The position numbers and the translations under genes are program-made. Under the pieces are notes generated by a model that had not been told where the DNA came from, searched no databases, and was given only the letters and a program-made list of their open reading frames with translations. 30,630 bases of DNA from Isoetes engelmannii (Eukaryota; Streptophyta; Lycopodiopsida; Isoetales; Isoetaceae). Shown here piece after piece: positions 21,960 to 30,630 of the stretch (within the stretch, counting starts at the first letter, position 1; each line of letters begins with the position of its first letter). The stretch covers positions 1 through 30,630 of the forward strand of contig JAANSK020302598.1 of the NCBI GenBank assembly GCA_011763485.2, written 5' to 3'.

Positions 21960-22981
21960 AGAGCCCGCGACACAGAGTTTTTAGGGTGGGGCTCCGATGT
22001 ATCCACGGTGGCATGAGGGACCGGGATCCTGCATGGCAGGCACAATCGGGGATCTCCATATAGTGATCCCATTCCTAGGAATACCCACCACGGGCAACCA
22101 CCACCCGGGATATCGTCGTGTCCGCGATCCCATCCGGAAGTTGCCCTCCTGTGTGATCCCAACGGTGGGGTTACCTTGACGGGGGATCCCATCCGGAAGT
22201 TGCCCTCCTATGTGATCCCAAACCGTGGGGTTACCTTGACGGGGGATCCCATCCGGAAGTTGCCCTCCTGTGTGATCCCATCCGTGGGGTTACCTTGACG
22301 GGGGATCCCATCCGGAGGTTGCCCTCTTGTGTGATCCCAGCGGTGTGATGGGGGATCCCATTCGGAAGTTGACCTCCTGTGTGATCCCAGCGTGTTGGAG
22401 CCCGGCTGTACGAACGGCTCGGATGCGCCCAGGGAACGGGCGGCTGCAATCGGTTCGGGCTGCCCATCCGCGAGGATCTATGCCGGCGGGATATCGTCCG
22501 CCGCAATGCCCGAAGGGGTATCTCGGACTTCAGGATATCGTTCTGGGATCCCAGTTGGCGGGTGCAGCTCGAACGGCTCGGATGCACCCTGGGTATGGAC
22601 GATGAGGATGACTGCCACTTGGGCCCACCAGGCTCGGGGTTTGTAGGTTTGGTAGGGAGGTTTGATGCCAAAGCTGAGCCAGGAGCCGGAATTGCCACAT
22701 CGGTATCCCGGCGTAAGGGGCTGTGCGGTGCGCTCCCAGGATTTGAAATGGTCCTAGGGGATTCCGACAGTTGGAACGTCGCCAACGGCTCGGATTCGTC
22801 GTCGCGAGGTGCGACCGCGATTGACTGGAGAAGCCTGCCACACGTCAGGCCTGGCAGAACGGAAGCGGGAGAAGGGGGGCCGTCGGGGACAGGCGGGGGA
22901 TCCCGGGGGCAGATTTCTTTTGCTCCGAGATCAACCAGCCCGGGGTATAACTATCTTGATGCCCAAATCACAGGGACTTAA
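21960..22981. other. GC-rich interval between two divergent gene models
   Basis: This kilobase is far richer in G+C and CpG than its surroundings and keeps long open frames on both strands (plus 22562-22981, minus 22231-22785) with no recognisable domain. Besides the 60-bp minisatellite, the word AACGGCTCGGAT recurs at 22413, 22572 and 22784, and GGATATCGT recurs near 22109, 22489 and 22532. It may be a CpG-island-like shared promoter or an unrecognised GC-rich element. The open frames are best treated as composition effects. Confidence 0.45.
22126..22392. repeat. 60-bp minisatellite, about 4.5 units
   Basis: Units start with GATCCCATCCGGAAGTTGCC at 22126, 22185, 22245, 22304 and, with small changes, 22354 (periods 59, 60, 59 and 50 bp). 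Each full unit contains a second GTGATCCCA and the block GTGGGGTTACCTTGACGGGG. Copies are about 93% alike except the shortened fourth. Confidence 0.95.
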
Positions 22982-23254
22982 ATTCACATGAAAATTGTTG
23001 ATATGCGTCAACTGCTTTTGGTTCAGACAACTTAAAGAAGCCTGGTCTCCTTTATGCTATTGCAGATGCGATCAATACTATAATGTTGGCATACCATTGG
23101 GATACCTCACTCATAATAGAGTAGAAAATCCTAATCAGACAATCTAGTGTGGTGACATTTGACTGTGCCAATGGTAATATTGCTTTCGTGTATGTGAGTG
23201 ACGTGTCAAATGATGCCATGTCAGCAGTGAACATATTTGAAAGAGCGCAGTGAA

Positions 23255-23344
23255 ATGGATGAATCGGGCATGGTTATGATGCAGGCTCCCCAATCTGTGG
23301 ACTGTGACCAATCTCCTCTTGTTCAAACTGTAGGCCGACCAGAA

Positions 23345-23376
<32 letters not shown>

Positions 23377-25554
23377 AGCGGCAGTGGTAGATGAAGAAGA
23401 TGAGTATGCCGATATGGAAGGCGACACATGTGTCCAGGCTATGGATAGTTGTAGCTACAGACAGGATCTCCAGGAGCTTCAGAGAATTTCAAATGGTACC
23501 GGACTTCATATGAACCAGGATGATGAAGACGAGGAGGAGGATGTAGCTGCAGGTAATTTAGGGCGGGCGGGTTATGGGCAGAACGAAGAAGAAGAAGAAG
23601 AAGAAGACGAAGAAGAAGAGGAAGAGGAGGAAGACGAAGATGGCGAATGTGAAGGCCCAAAGGAGAGTAATGGCAATGTTGGACAGACGCCTGTCTCTAA
23701 CCGCACCCCTCCAAAGGGAAGTAGATTGTCAGCATCTTCGCCTTTCCTTTCAGTCGTATTTCCAGTTTCTAGAGTGAGAAGGCTGATAAAGAGCGAGTGT
23801 GAAATCCAAATGGTTGGCAGTGAGGCGATTTTTCTTATTGCCAAATCTGCAGTAAGTACTAGTTTCTTAGGGTTCTGATTATCCCTTTAATGCTTTTTGA
23901 TTGGTCATGTTGAACGAGTATATTTTGATGCTGAAATGAGTTATGGTTTTGTCAGGAGCTGTTTTTAGAACAGTTTGTGGAGGATGCGTTTGGGAACATG
24001 GCAGATGAAAAACGACTTTGCTTATCATATAAGGATGTCTGTAAGTTCCACAATCTTTTGTTTCCATTGTAACTAGCTAGGGAAACTGTCAAAAAACAAA
24101 TGAGCCAGCGCATATGACTTAGAACGATTGAGAAGGAGTTTTAGGTATAAGGTAACTGATATAGCAATGATTGATGATAAAGATTTGTTGAAATGAGAAC
24201 AAAGTTGTTACTTGATCAACTTCTCAAGGCTAGTTCACCTTTTCTCAGATGTGACATTTCTATGCCCACCTGGCAAAGATATTAGAAGTGCAGGTAGCTG
24301 ATCGAAGGCTGAGATTACTACGCAGATTTCTATAGACACATGCCTCCTGATTAGCAATGCAGAGTTAGTTTCAGATTTTTGTATTGGGACATTCTATGCA
24401 TGTGTCCTTTTAGTCGCTGCCCCTTCTATTGATTTTTATTTTAGAAGAAAGAAAAGAGATTTTATAAATGTCAGAGTGCTCGGGTCTATGAGACCAGTGA
24501 TTAGAGTGGTGAATAAGTGTGCCTTCTAGAGACATGCATTTTAAAATCTGTTCAGATCCTAACATTTGAATTGCTCCAATATTGAGAGCAATATGAGGTA
24601 ATATTTCAGAGGACTGCTTATGATTTCTTTTGGAGAATTCTTCAGTCAAGGGGCTTCATCTCACGCCTCACCCTACTTTCACATTCTGACACTCCATATA
24701 TTAGCCTTAACCGACTTCTTTGAAGGTTAAAAGTCTAGTTCCATAAATGTTGAGATTGTTTTGAAGAAGCAAAAGGTCATGCATAGTTGCATGTTTATAG
24801 GCATAAATGTTAAAATAGCACAGTATGAGACATATTTCAACACACCAAGAAGTTCCGGCCATAGTTTGTACCAGTGAGGTGTTATTTTGTCTCGGAGAGT
24901 CACAAGGTATCAGCTGTGTGTGCTGCAAGTTTGAGTTTGAATTTCTTGCTGTTTGTTAATGGAGCTGAAGACTGTAAAATTAAATGTGGGATTGACATTA
25001 TGTAGCATGCTTTGCCAAAATTAAGCTTACTTTGGCAGGCTCAGGTGGATGTTATTAGTGCCTTCCGGTAGTTTCTTGCTGCATCATAAGACATGGAGGA
25101 CAGGAGATGAACTAGGAGGGGTATCAGTAAATCACTCGTGAAGTATTTGGATATTTTATCTGCTGAAATTTGGAGCTTACAATCAGTGCAGGCACCCTTC
25201 CACTTCAATATTTGACAATTAGTGAAAGCTATTGCATAGATTGAATGATGCATTTGAATCCCGGATGATCATTTGAGCAAATGTTCCTTGGAACTATGGC
25301 CAGAAGCATTAGAAAACTATTGAATGATGAGGTTGAAAGCATATTTTTACATCTTTCTGTTATTCTAATTTCAATGCATGTATACAGCATCAAGTGTCGC
25401 CTCGGCAGAAAGATTAGAATTTTTGGCAGGTAAGTTATGTTTCTCCTCGTACAATATGTATGCATGTTTGGTTGTGACAATATTTCTGTTTTTAACAGAT
25501 TTTGTACCTGAGAAGGTACTTGCTTCAACTGCTTTGAATGAGGCACAAACCTGA
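23255..25554 (+). CDS. Histone-fold protein of the DPB3-1/NF-YC10 (POLE4/CHRAC1-like) type
   Basis: Four plus-strand exons join in phase: 23255-23851, 23956-24040, 25388-25429 and 25499-25554 (TGA), giving 259 residues. Donors are TCTGCA/GTAAGT, GATGTCT/GTAAGT and TTGGCAG/GTAAGT; all acceptors are CAG. ATG 23255 is the first in frame after a stop at 23228. Residues 1-168 are acidic and disordered, with two long Glu runs (about 30-41 and 108-132) coded by GAA/GAG microsatellites. Residues 169-246 form a complete histone fold: FPVSRVRRLIKSECE, then SEAIFLIAKSAELFLEQFVE, CLSYKDV, and SAERLEFLADFVPEKV. This matches plant NF-YC10/DPB3-1 and animal POLE4/CHRAC1, which pair with an NF-YB-like partner in DNA polymerase epsilon, chromatin remodelling or stress transcription complexes. 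Nuclear location and partner are inferred from the family. Intron 2 (about 1.35 kb) holds nothing recognisable. Confidence 0.88.
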
Positions 25555-26545
25555 GAGACTACATTTTCCAGGCATTTATGGGCTACCTACCTTGCCATCT
25601 GCAAACGTGATAGGAATCATGTAAAACTGAGATGCCAGAATTTCTTGCAGACCTCGAACCTGGAGGACAGTTTATCGGCTCATAGGACGGCCTATTAGCC
25701 TTTAATCACGTAGATGATACGCCGTGTTGTATATGTTGGTTAAAAATTTATGTGTCTTAAAAATGTGAAAAGAATTTAGCTTGGGAAAGGAACATGACTG
25801 CCCAGCCCATTACAATCATATTTATTGGTCTTGAATAGGGCCCTTGAATGGCTCTAATAGGGACTGCATGGGCTGGTCTTTGTCCAATTATCATTCCCTT
25901 TCATAGAAAAATGCAAGAGCTAGTTAGTAGCAGTAACATGGGAGCTAAGCAAGGTGTGCTTGAGCTCTTTATCCTATTTGGACGTTTATATAAGAAATAA
26001 AGTTTCTTAAATCCCCAACGTTACCTTCCTTGTCAACATCATCTTTCTTCTTTTTCATGAGGTCTAAATCCTTTTTCTGGATATAAACCTGGCAAAAACC
26101 CTTGCATGTCATTCTCTTCTATGCTGGCCTTGTTTTGCATCCCCTTGTCTACTGCAAAGGTAAAATGAGGTAATTTATGCACTTCTTTGAGGAAGGTAGA
26201 ACGTCATCCATATCTGTAGCTAGTGAAGATGTTATAATGTTAAGCTGTACATGTATGCAGTATGAATGGAATTTTGGATCACATATCCTTGCTTGAGAAT
26301 GATTGAAAGCATTGAAGATAATTATGATGCAGACATAGATCATGGACTTATATGGAAGTTAAAGCTAAACTTGGTTGAAGAAACAAAAGGGTTGCATGTT
26401 TATTACTCAACATGTTTATTGCTGCCAAGGTTTTTCCCCTCGAAAACCCTTCGGGGCGGAGGTTTTTTCTTCTGGCCGTAATACCTTGCTGTTTTCTCTT
26501 TATTTGGGTCCCATAGACCAATTGGCCTCCGTGAATGATAAAATA
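25555..26545. other. 3' flank of the histone-fold gene, nothing recognised
   Basis: The first 200-300 bp are presumably the 3' untranslated region of the gene ending at 25554. Beyond that the DNA is AT-rich with only short frames. No RNA gene or repeat is seen until the palindrome begins. Confidence 0.4.
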
Positions 26546-26988
26546 AAGGGAAAAGATGTGAAATACTCTTATGTTTTGCTAAAATTGTCCAAATGCCCCT
26601 CGTTTTTGGGGTATTTTTATGGATATAACTGCAACTTTTTTGCAATGACCCAAATGAAAATGTGCTCTTCAGACACATTGTAAAGCAGGATGAGATCTTT
26701 CTTTCAAAGTTAAAATCACCGGAATCGAACTCCGAAATTTAAAGTTATGGTCTTCTAAATCCCCCCTAAATTCTTACAGAATCTTTGTGTAACTTGTGAT
26801 TGTGAAATCCGAATTAGGTGTTCTTAGATTTGATAGAAAGGTCTCATCCTCCTCCGCAAAATCTCTGAAGAACGCATTCTCGTTCGGATCATCACAAAAA
26901 AGTGACGGTCATTTTTATAAAAATACCCCTAAAACTATGGCATGTGGACAATTTTAGCAAAACATAAGGGTATTTCGCAGTTCCCTAG
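26546..26988. repeat. Long imperfect palindrome / foldback element, about 440 bp
   Basis: The left arm (about 26546-26760) and the reverse complement of the right arm (about 26778-26988) match nearly end to end around a centre near 26768. Strong blocks include TTATGTTTTGCTAAAATTGTCC (26570s) against the inverse near 26946-26967, the GGGGTATTTTTAT block, TTCTTCAGA, and AGGATGAGAYCTTTCTWTCAAA. The outer 120 bp are about 80% alike and the inner part fades. The outer ends begin with AGGGAA. No convincing target-site duplication was found. This could be a foldback MITE of Mutator style or a head-to-head inverted duplication. Its transcript would be a long hairpin. Confidence 0.85.
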
Positions 26989-27039
26989 ACTAAATTCTAT
27001 TCTATTCTATTCTTGTCAAATATCCTTTAAGAAAGAGAA

Positions 27040-27780
27040 AAAGAGTGATGTTTTTGAGTCTTTATTGAAGAATTCAAAGATTATGCTAACACTACTTAGG
27101 ATTGCACCCTCTTATAGAAGCAAGGTGTTGAATCTAACTCAAGAGAAGCAAATTAACCTCTCTAAAAAAGAGCAAGTGGACTTTACAAATCACATTGAGG
27201 AGCAAGTTCTAACTCAACATGAGCATGACCCGGGTGGCTTCACTTGTATAGTAAGCATTTATAAAAAAAAGCTTTAACTAAGGTTTTGCTTGATGGGGGA
27301 TCACCCCTCATTGTGATGCCTCATCATATTATGAAGTTGTGTGGCTTGCAAGTTGACAAAATAGCAGTACCTATGGTACTCAAATCTTTTTCCAACTCAA
27401 GGATTAATCTATGGACATTGTAAGCAAGGTACCAATTGATACTGAAGGGATCATAGTGGCTGCTAACTTTATTGTGATGGCATTTGAAGTAGATGAAAAA
27501 CCAGATATATATGACTTTCTTTTGGGTAGGAGATGGTTGCCATAGTGGATGCAAGGCCTATAAGTTTTTCCTGTTTCCAGATACTTGATTTTGCATTTTT
27601 TGCAGTTGAAATTTATGAAAGAAGAAGTACTTGTTGAAGCGCTTAACAATTCATCTTTGTTCACAAAAAGTCACATATGTTTTGGTAAAGTAGAACCACT
27701 TGAACAATTTTTTCGTTGCATTAGGAACATTCGTTAGAGTGCTCCATGCTAGTATCAGAGTTAGAGGAGACTCCGGTTAA
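27040..27780 (+). mobile_element. Retroelement fossil with aspartic-protease-like region
   Basis: A plus-strand fragment resembles the gag-protease part of an LTR retrotransposon. Hydrophilic sequence (about 27040-27270) is followed by a retropepsin-like segment (VLLDGGSPLIVMPHHIMKL, about 27285-27345) and, further on, a FLLGRRWL-type segment (about 27510-27540). Reverse transcriptase, integrase and terminal repeats are not seen here. It is broken in several places and looks old. The superfamily (Ty3/gypsy type most likely) is inferred from the protease layout only; the ends are approximate. Confidence 0.6.
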
Positions 27781-27940
27781 CAACAATTATAATGTGATTC
27801 AAGAAAAACTAAAATCCATGTTATTGATGCATGTAATAAAATACTGCACAAATATGCAAACAATAGCTTTACATCTTAAATTTGAAACATCAAAATTGAT
27901 AGCACATATTGGAAGCAAATAAATCGAAGTACATGGAAGG

Positions 27941-28130
27941 ATATCAACACTTCCTGTATGGTTGTAATACATGTAAGAAACTGCCACATTATAACAAAAA
28001 TAATAAAAGCAAGCCCACTGCATGATCAGTCCTAAATATCAACACTTCCTGTATGGTTGTAGTACATGTAAGAAACTGCCACATTATAACAAAAATAATA
28101 AAAGCAAGCCCACTGCATGATCAGCCCTAA
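27941..28130. repeat. 95-bp tandem duplication
   Basis: 27941-28035 and 28036-28130 are head-to-tail copies with about two mismatches (GTAATAC/GTAGTAC and CAGTCC/CAGCCC), so this is a recent event in non-coding DNA. Confidence 0.95.
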
Positions 28131-28415
28131 ATGATTCTGTAAAAGGCAAGCTGCTACAGACATGACTTTGATGCTTAGGTTTCTAACAACATGAACTTGA
28201 TGCGGCACAGAACTGAAATGTTGTTTAAGTCTTATTTCTTCATGTCTGTTTGCAAAATTAAAATGCTATTCATTGTATATATATGATGTTTTCAATGAAG
28301 AACCATATAAATTGGATTAAATCGAAATCGTCTTCATTGTATATGATGTTTTCAATCAAAGTGCTCTTCATTGTATATGCTGCTACTAAACCGAAATGCT
28401 TCAGACTGATAGATT
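28131..28415. other. AT-rich spacer with CATTGTATATGATG repeats
   Basis: TTCATTGTATAT is repeated near 28270, 28334 and 28368, with GATGTTTTCAAT after two of them. Nothing else is recognised. Confidence 0.5.
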
Positions 28416-30060
28416 TTTCTTTTTTTTTCTTCTTTTCTTTTTTTTTCTTTTTTCTTTTTCTTTTTTTGAAGGACGTTAGGGTTTTTTTTTTTCAAAGAGT
28501 CAAATACAAGTATAAATGCCAAGGCAGGAATAAAATCTCAGTGGATGTTTACAAGACCCACCGAATGAAGCAACCTGCCTAAGCATAAGAGCACACATCC
28601 AAATACTCCTCAAAGATCAATCGCCTCTTACGAGGGGCAAGTGAAGAACAATAATATGACTTAGCAATGCGACCTTGAGCTTCTTGGAGAACTCGGTTAT
28701 TTACCACATCCATACCTTTGAAGATTACTAGTCTCCGTCTTTTCCAGATAGTCCAAAGCAACCATTCTGCAGCTAGATGAAAAGCCTGGCTTTATAACTC
28801 CATCCAGGTACTTGGGTAAATTGCCAAAAGAAGCACTTGTTGACTTGTTAATGAAACCTGAAAAAGGGAGAACAACCAATCCCATACAAGTCTAAGGTGG
28901 TCACACATGAAAAATCAATGCTCAATGGTCTCAGATCCACGCTTGCATACTGGACACTGATTTGATATTCTAGGATTAAACTCATGGACAAGCACGTTAA
29001 CCTGGCATCTATGAAGAATCTGCCACCAAAGAACTGTCACTTCAGGATGAAGTAGCTTATCCCATGCCCAAGACCACATCTGCTGCCATTGAAGAGGGAG
29101 TTGAATGGGCCACTTATCAGAAAGAGGAAGAATATCAATATCATGCAACAACTTATACATAGAGTTCACAAGTTTACGCCCCTTGACCTCCTCATGACAA
29201 ATCCATACCTAAATATCTTCTTGGGTTGGCACGATAGGTTGTAGATAGTCAACTACTTTTTGTCAAAGAGCTCTATCCCATCTGCACAATAAAAACTGTA
29301 ACTGAAAAGCCTTCCATGTCAGCAACTGACCTGAGTCATACCACGCTGCGTTATTAAAATTTCAGTCATTTTCCACCGTCTTTGAGTCAATGGGTGCACT
29401 ATAGAGCAAAGTGGTGCATTATCTGCCAGGGGGATACACCAACAAGGTGCATCCAATTGAGCACACACGGTTGGATTGATGTGAAATAATGTTTTGACTG
29501 TATGCTAGGAGTCTAACAATCCCTTCAAAAATAGAGAAGCATTATAATAAGGTCGCAACTCATAGAATAGACTCCATGGAAGAACATGTTTAAGCATGAC
29601 TTTACCAAAAGGGATACAGTGGGTAAGAGCCAATGCAATAAGTTGTAACCCAGGAGAATCATCCTTACCCATGAGAAGCCTCCAAATGAACTTTAAGGTC
29701 ATGACCTTACTCTGCAAGTGCAAATCTGTCATGCCCAAACCTCCAGCAGACTTAGATTTTATACACTTAGACCACACAACCTTTATCACAACCCCTGCTT
29801 CATTTCCACCCCAAATAAAGTTTCTAACAATGCCCACAAATTCCTGGAACTTTGATTGGGAAGCGAGAATGGGTGAAGCCATAGAAACACGCATGTTGCT
29901 TAAGACATGCTTAGCAACTGTTACCCTTCCAAGCATAAAGAGTTTCGCAATATCTAACCAAAATGGTGCCTCCGCAACCCCTCTATTATGACATCCGAAG
30001 CATCAAAAGTTGAGATATGAATATCCACAGGAATATCAAGTGTTGCCACATTTTGGCAGC
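28416..30060 (-). mobile_element. 5'-truncated LINE (non-LTR retrotransposon), L1/I-like, decayed
   Basis: The minus strand encodes the C-terminal part of a plant LINE reverse transcriptase polyprotein. It includes the thumb-proximal motif LGRVTVAKHVLSNMRVSMAS and FIWGGNEAGVV...KSAGGLGMTDL (29936-29505). After a degenerate stretch comes the zf-RVT module (29169-28900: LLHPEVTVLWWQILHRCQVN, CPVCKRGSETIEH, then FFMC) and the terminal region (to about 28580: KRRRLVIFKGMDVVNNRVL, PRKRRLIFEEYLDV). In-frame stops follow the ETIEH and TWMEL words, and more lie between 29169 and 29505, so it is dead. The T-rich tract at 28416-28490 on the plus strand is, in the element's orientation, an A-rich 3' tail. 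Recognisable sequence ends near 30060, so the endonuclease and most of the RT are missing; this 5' truncation is typical of LINEs. Target duplications were not found. Confidence 0.85.
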
Positions 30061-30630
30061 ATAGACGAGCTATATGCATGTATCACACTCGTAACTAACA
30101 TTTTTGCCCTTTGTCATGGTACCTATGTTGCCATATATATTTAAAAAATGCTTAGAAAAGTGAACTTAAAAGGTATGTCCAATAGCTAGCAACATGTTTT
30201 GAAAATTGTCCAACCCCAGAATCTATCAAAGAGATTACAAACGTCTCCCAAGCTACTTGGGAAAAATAATAAGAATCGTGCTCCCTACTGAAGATAACTA
30301 GGAACCACGATTTCACTATTTTGCCATTATTCTTTGCTTTTGAACTCTACCAAAAGTGCTGTTAGAGCATAGACTCTAACCTCACAAGAAAGATAGAAAG
30401 CAGATAAACCAAGCCTCAATCTACAAGATATAAGCAATGCACAACATAAAGAACCGTAATCTCCATAGCTAGCTCAAGCAAATATCTCCTCTCATACACT
30501 GTCTCCCTCTCTCTGTGATAGATAGAACAGAGCACTCCTCCCCAATGCATACATGCATGTGCGTATATACATGGGTATACTCCCCATATACGACCATGTC
30601 TACACTACCCCAACACACTACAATGGTGAC
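30061..30630. other. Unassigned right edge
   Basis: AT-rich sequence with short CT-rich and TACATGCATG-type runs near 30500-30580. No gene, RNA or element end is recognised. Some of it may be further decayed LINE body. Confidence 0.4.

Noticed and set aside
22231-22785. 184-codon minus-strand frame over the minisatellite
   Set aside because: The protein-level repeat only mirrors the 60-bp DNA repeat, and the other strand is equally open, as expected from GC-rich composition.
23572-23844. Minus-strand poly-Ser frame
   Set aside because: It is the antisense of the GAA/GAG microsatellite in the histone-fold gene, not a gene.
26715-26740. Sequence on the minus strand resembling a tRNA T-arm / box B (AGTTCGATTCC)
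   Set aside because: No matching box A, D-arm, anticodon stem or acceptor stem could be found at the right distance. The match lies inside the palindrome's inner arm and is probably chance or a very old SINE trace.
27752-27766. Similarity to a tRNA-Met primer-binding site (AGTATCAGAG)
   Set aside because: It lies downstream of the protease-like region rather than next to a terminal repeat, and the match is short.
1-30630. CRISPR array, bacterial operon, or toxin-antitoxin system
   Set aside because: Repeats are tandem without unique spacers, and genes have spliceosomal introns and plant families; nothing bacterial is seen.

Overview
This is nuclear DNA of a land plant. The evidence is GT-AG introns, plant-type families (a DPB3-1/NF-YC10-like histone-fold protein, a pentatricopeptide-repeat protein, a PLATZ-like zinc protein, a Ulp1-type protease), a telo-box plus TATA promoter, and much decayed transposon sequence. 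There are no bacterial or viral operon features. The low gene density and mixed mobile elements suit a large plant genome; a fern or lycophyte is a guess I cannot prove from the sequence.

Layout. 1-736 is unassigned. 720-3690 (minus) is a broken Ty3/gypsy fossil. It lies head-on against a broken Mutator-like (MULE) transposase at 3726-5610 (plus), which carries a 168-bp internal tandem duplication. 5.6-9.3 kb is mostly featureless. A clean intronless PLATZ-like gene with a recognisable promoter lies at 9519-10374. A small two-exon minus-strand gene model of unknown family is at 11493-11914. Minisatellites fill 13.1-13.5 kb. A minus-strand PPR gene or pseudogene occupies 14308-16103, with further unassigned minus-strand exon-like pieces up to 17535. 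A 248-bp tandem duplication at 17752-18497 contains a hAT-like MITE in one copy only. A minus-strand Ulp1/C48-like gene lies at 19524-20439. A small minus-strand gene model (21512-21885) and a four-exon plus-strand DPB3-1/NF-YC10-like gene (23255-25554) diverge from a GC-rich interval holding a 60-bp minisatellite. The right end has a ~440-bp imperfect palindrome, a retroelement protease fossil, a 95-bp tandem duplication and a 5'-truncated LINE (minus).

The host genes do not form an obvious pathway. The best supported are the histone-fold gene (all splice junctions keep phase, ending in a complete histone fold) and the PLATZ-like gene. I found no convincing new defence, toxin or biosynthetic system. 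The most unusual structural signals are the long palindrome, the MITE with its paralogous empty site, and the many two-copy tandem duplications of 27-248 bp spread over the whole window, some inside coding sequence.
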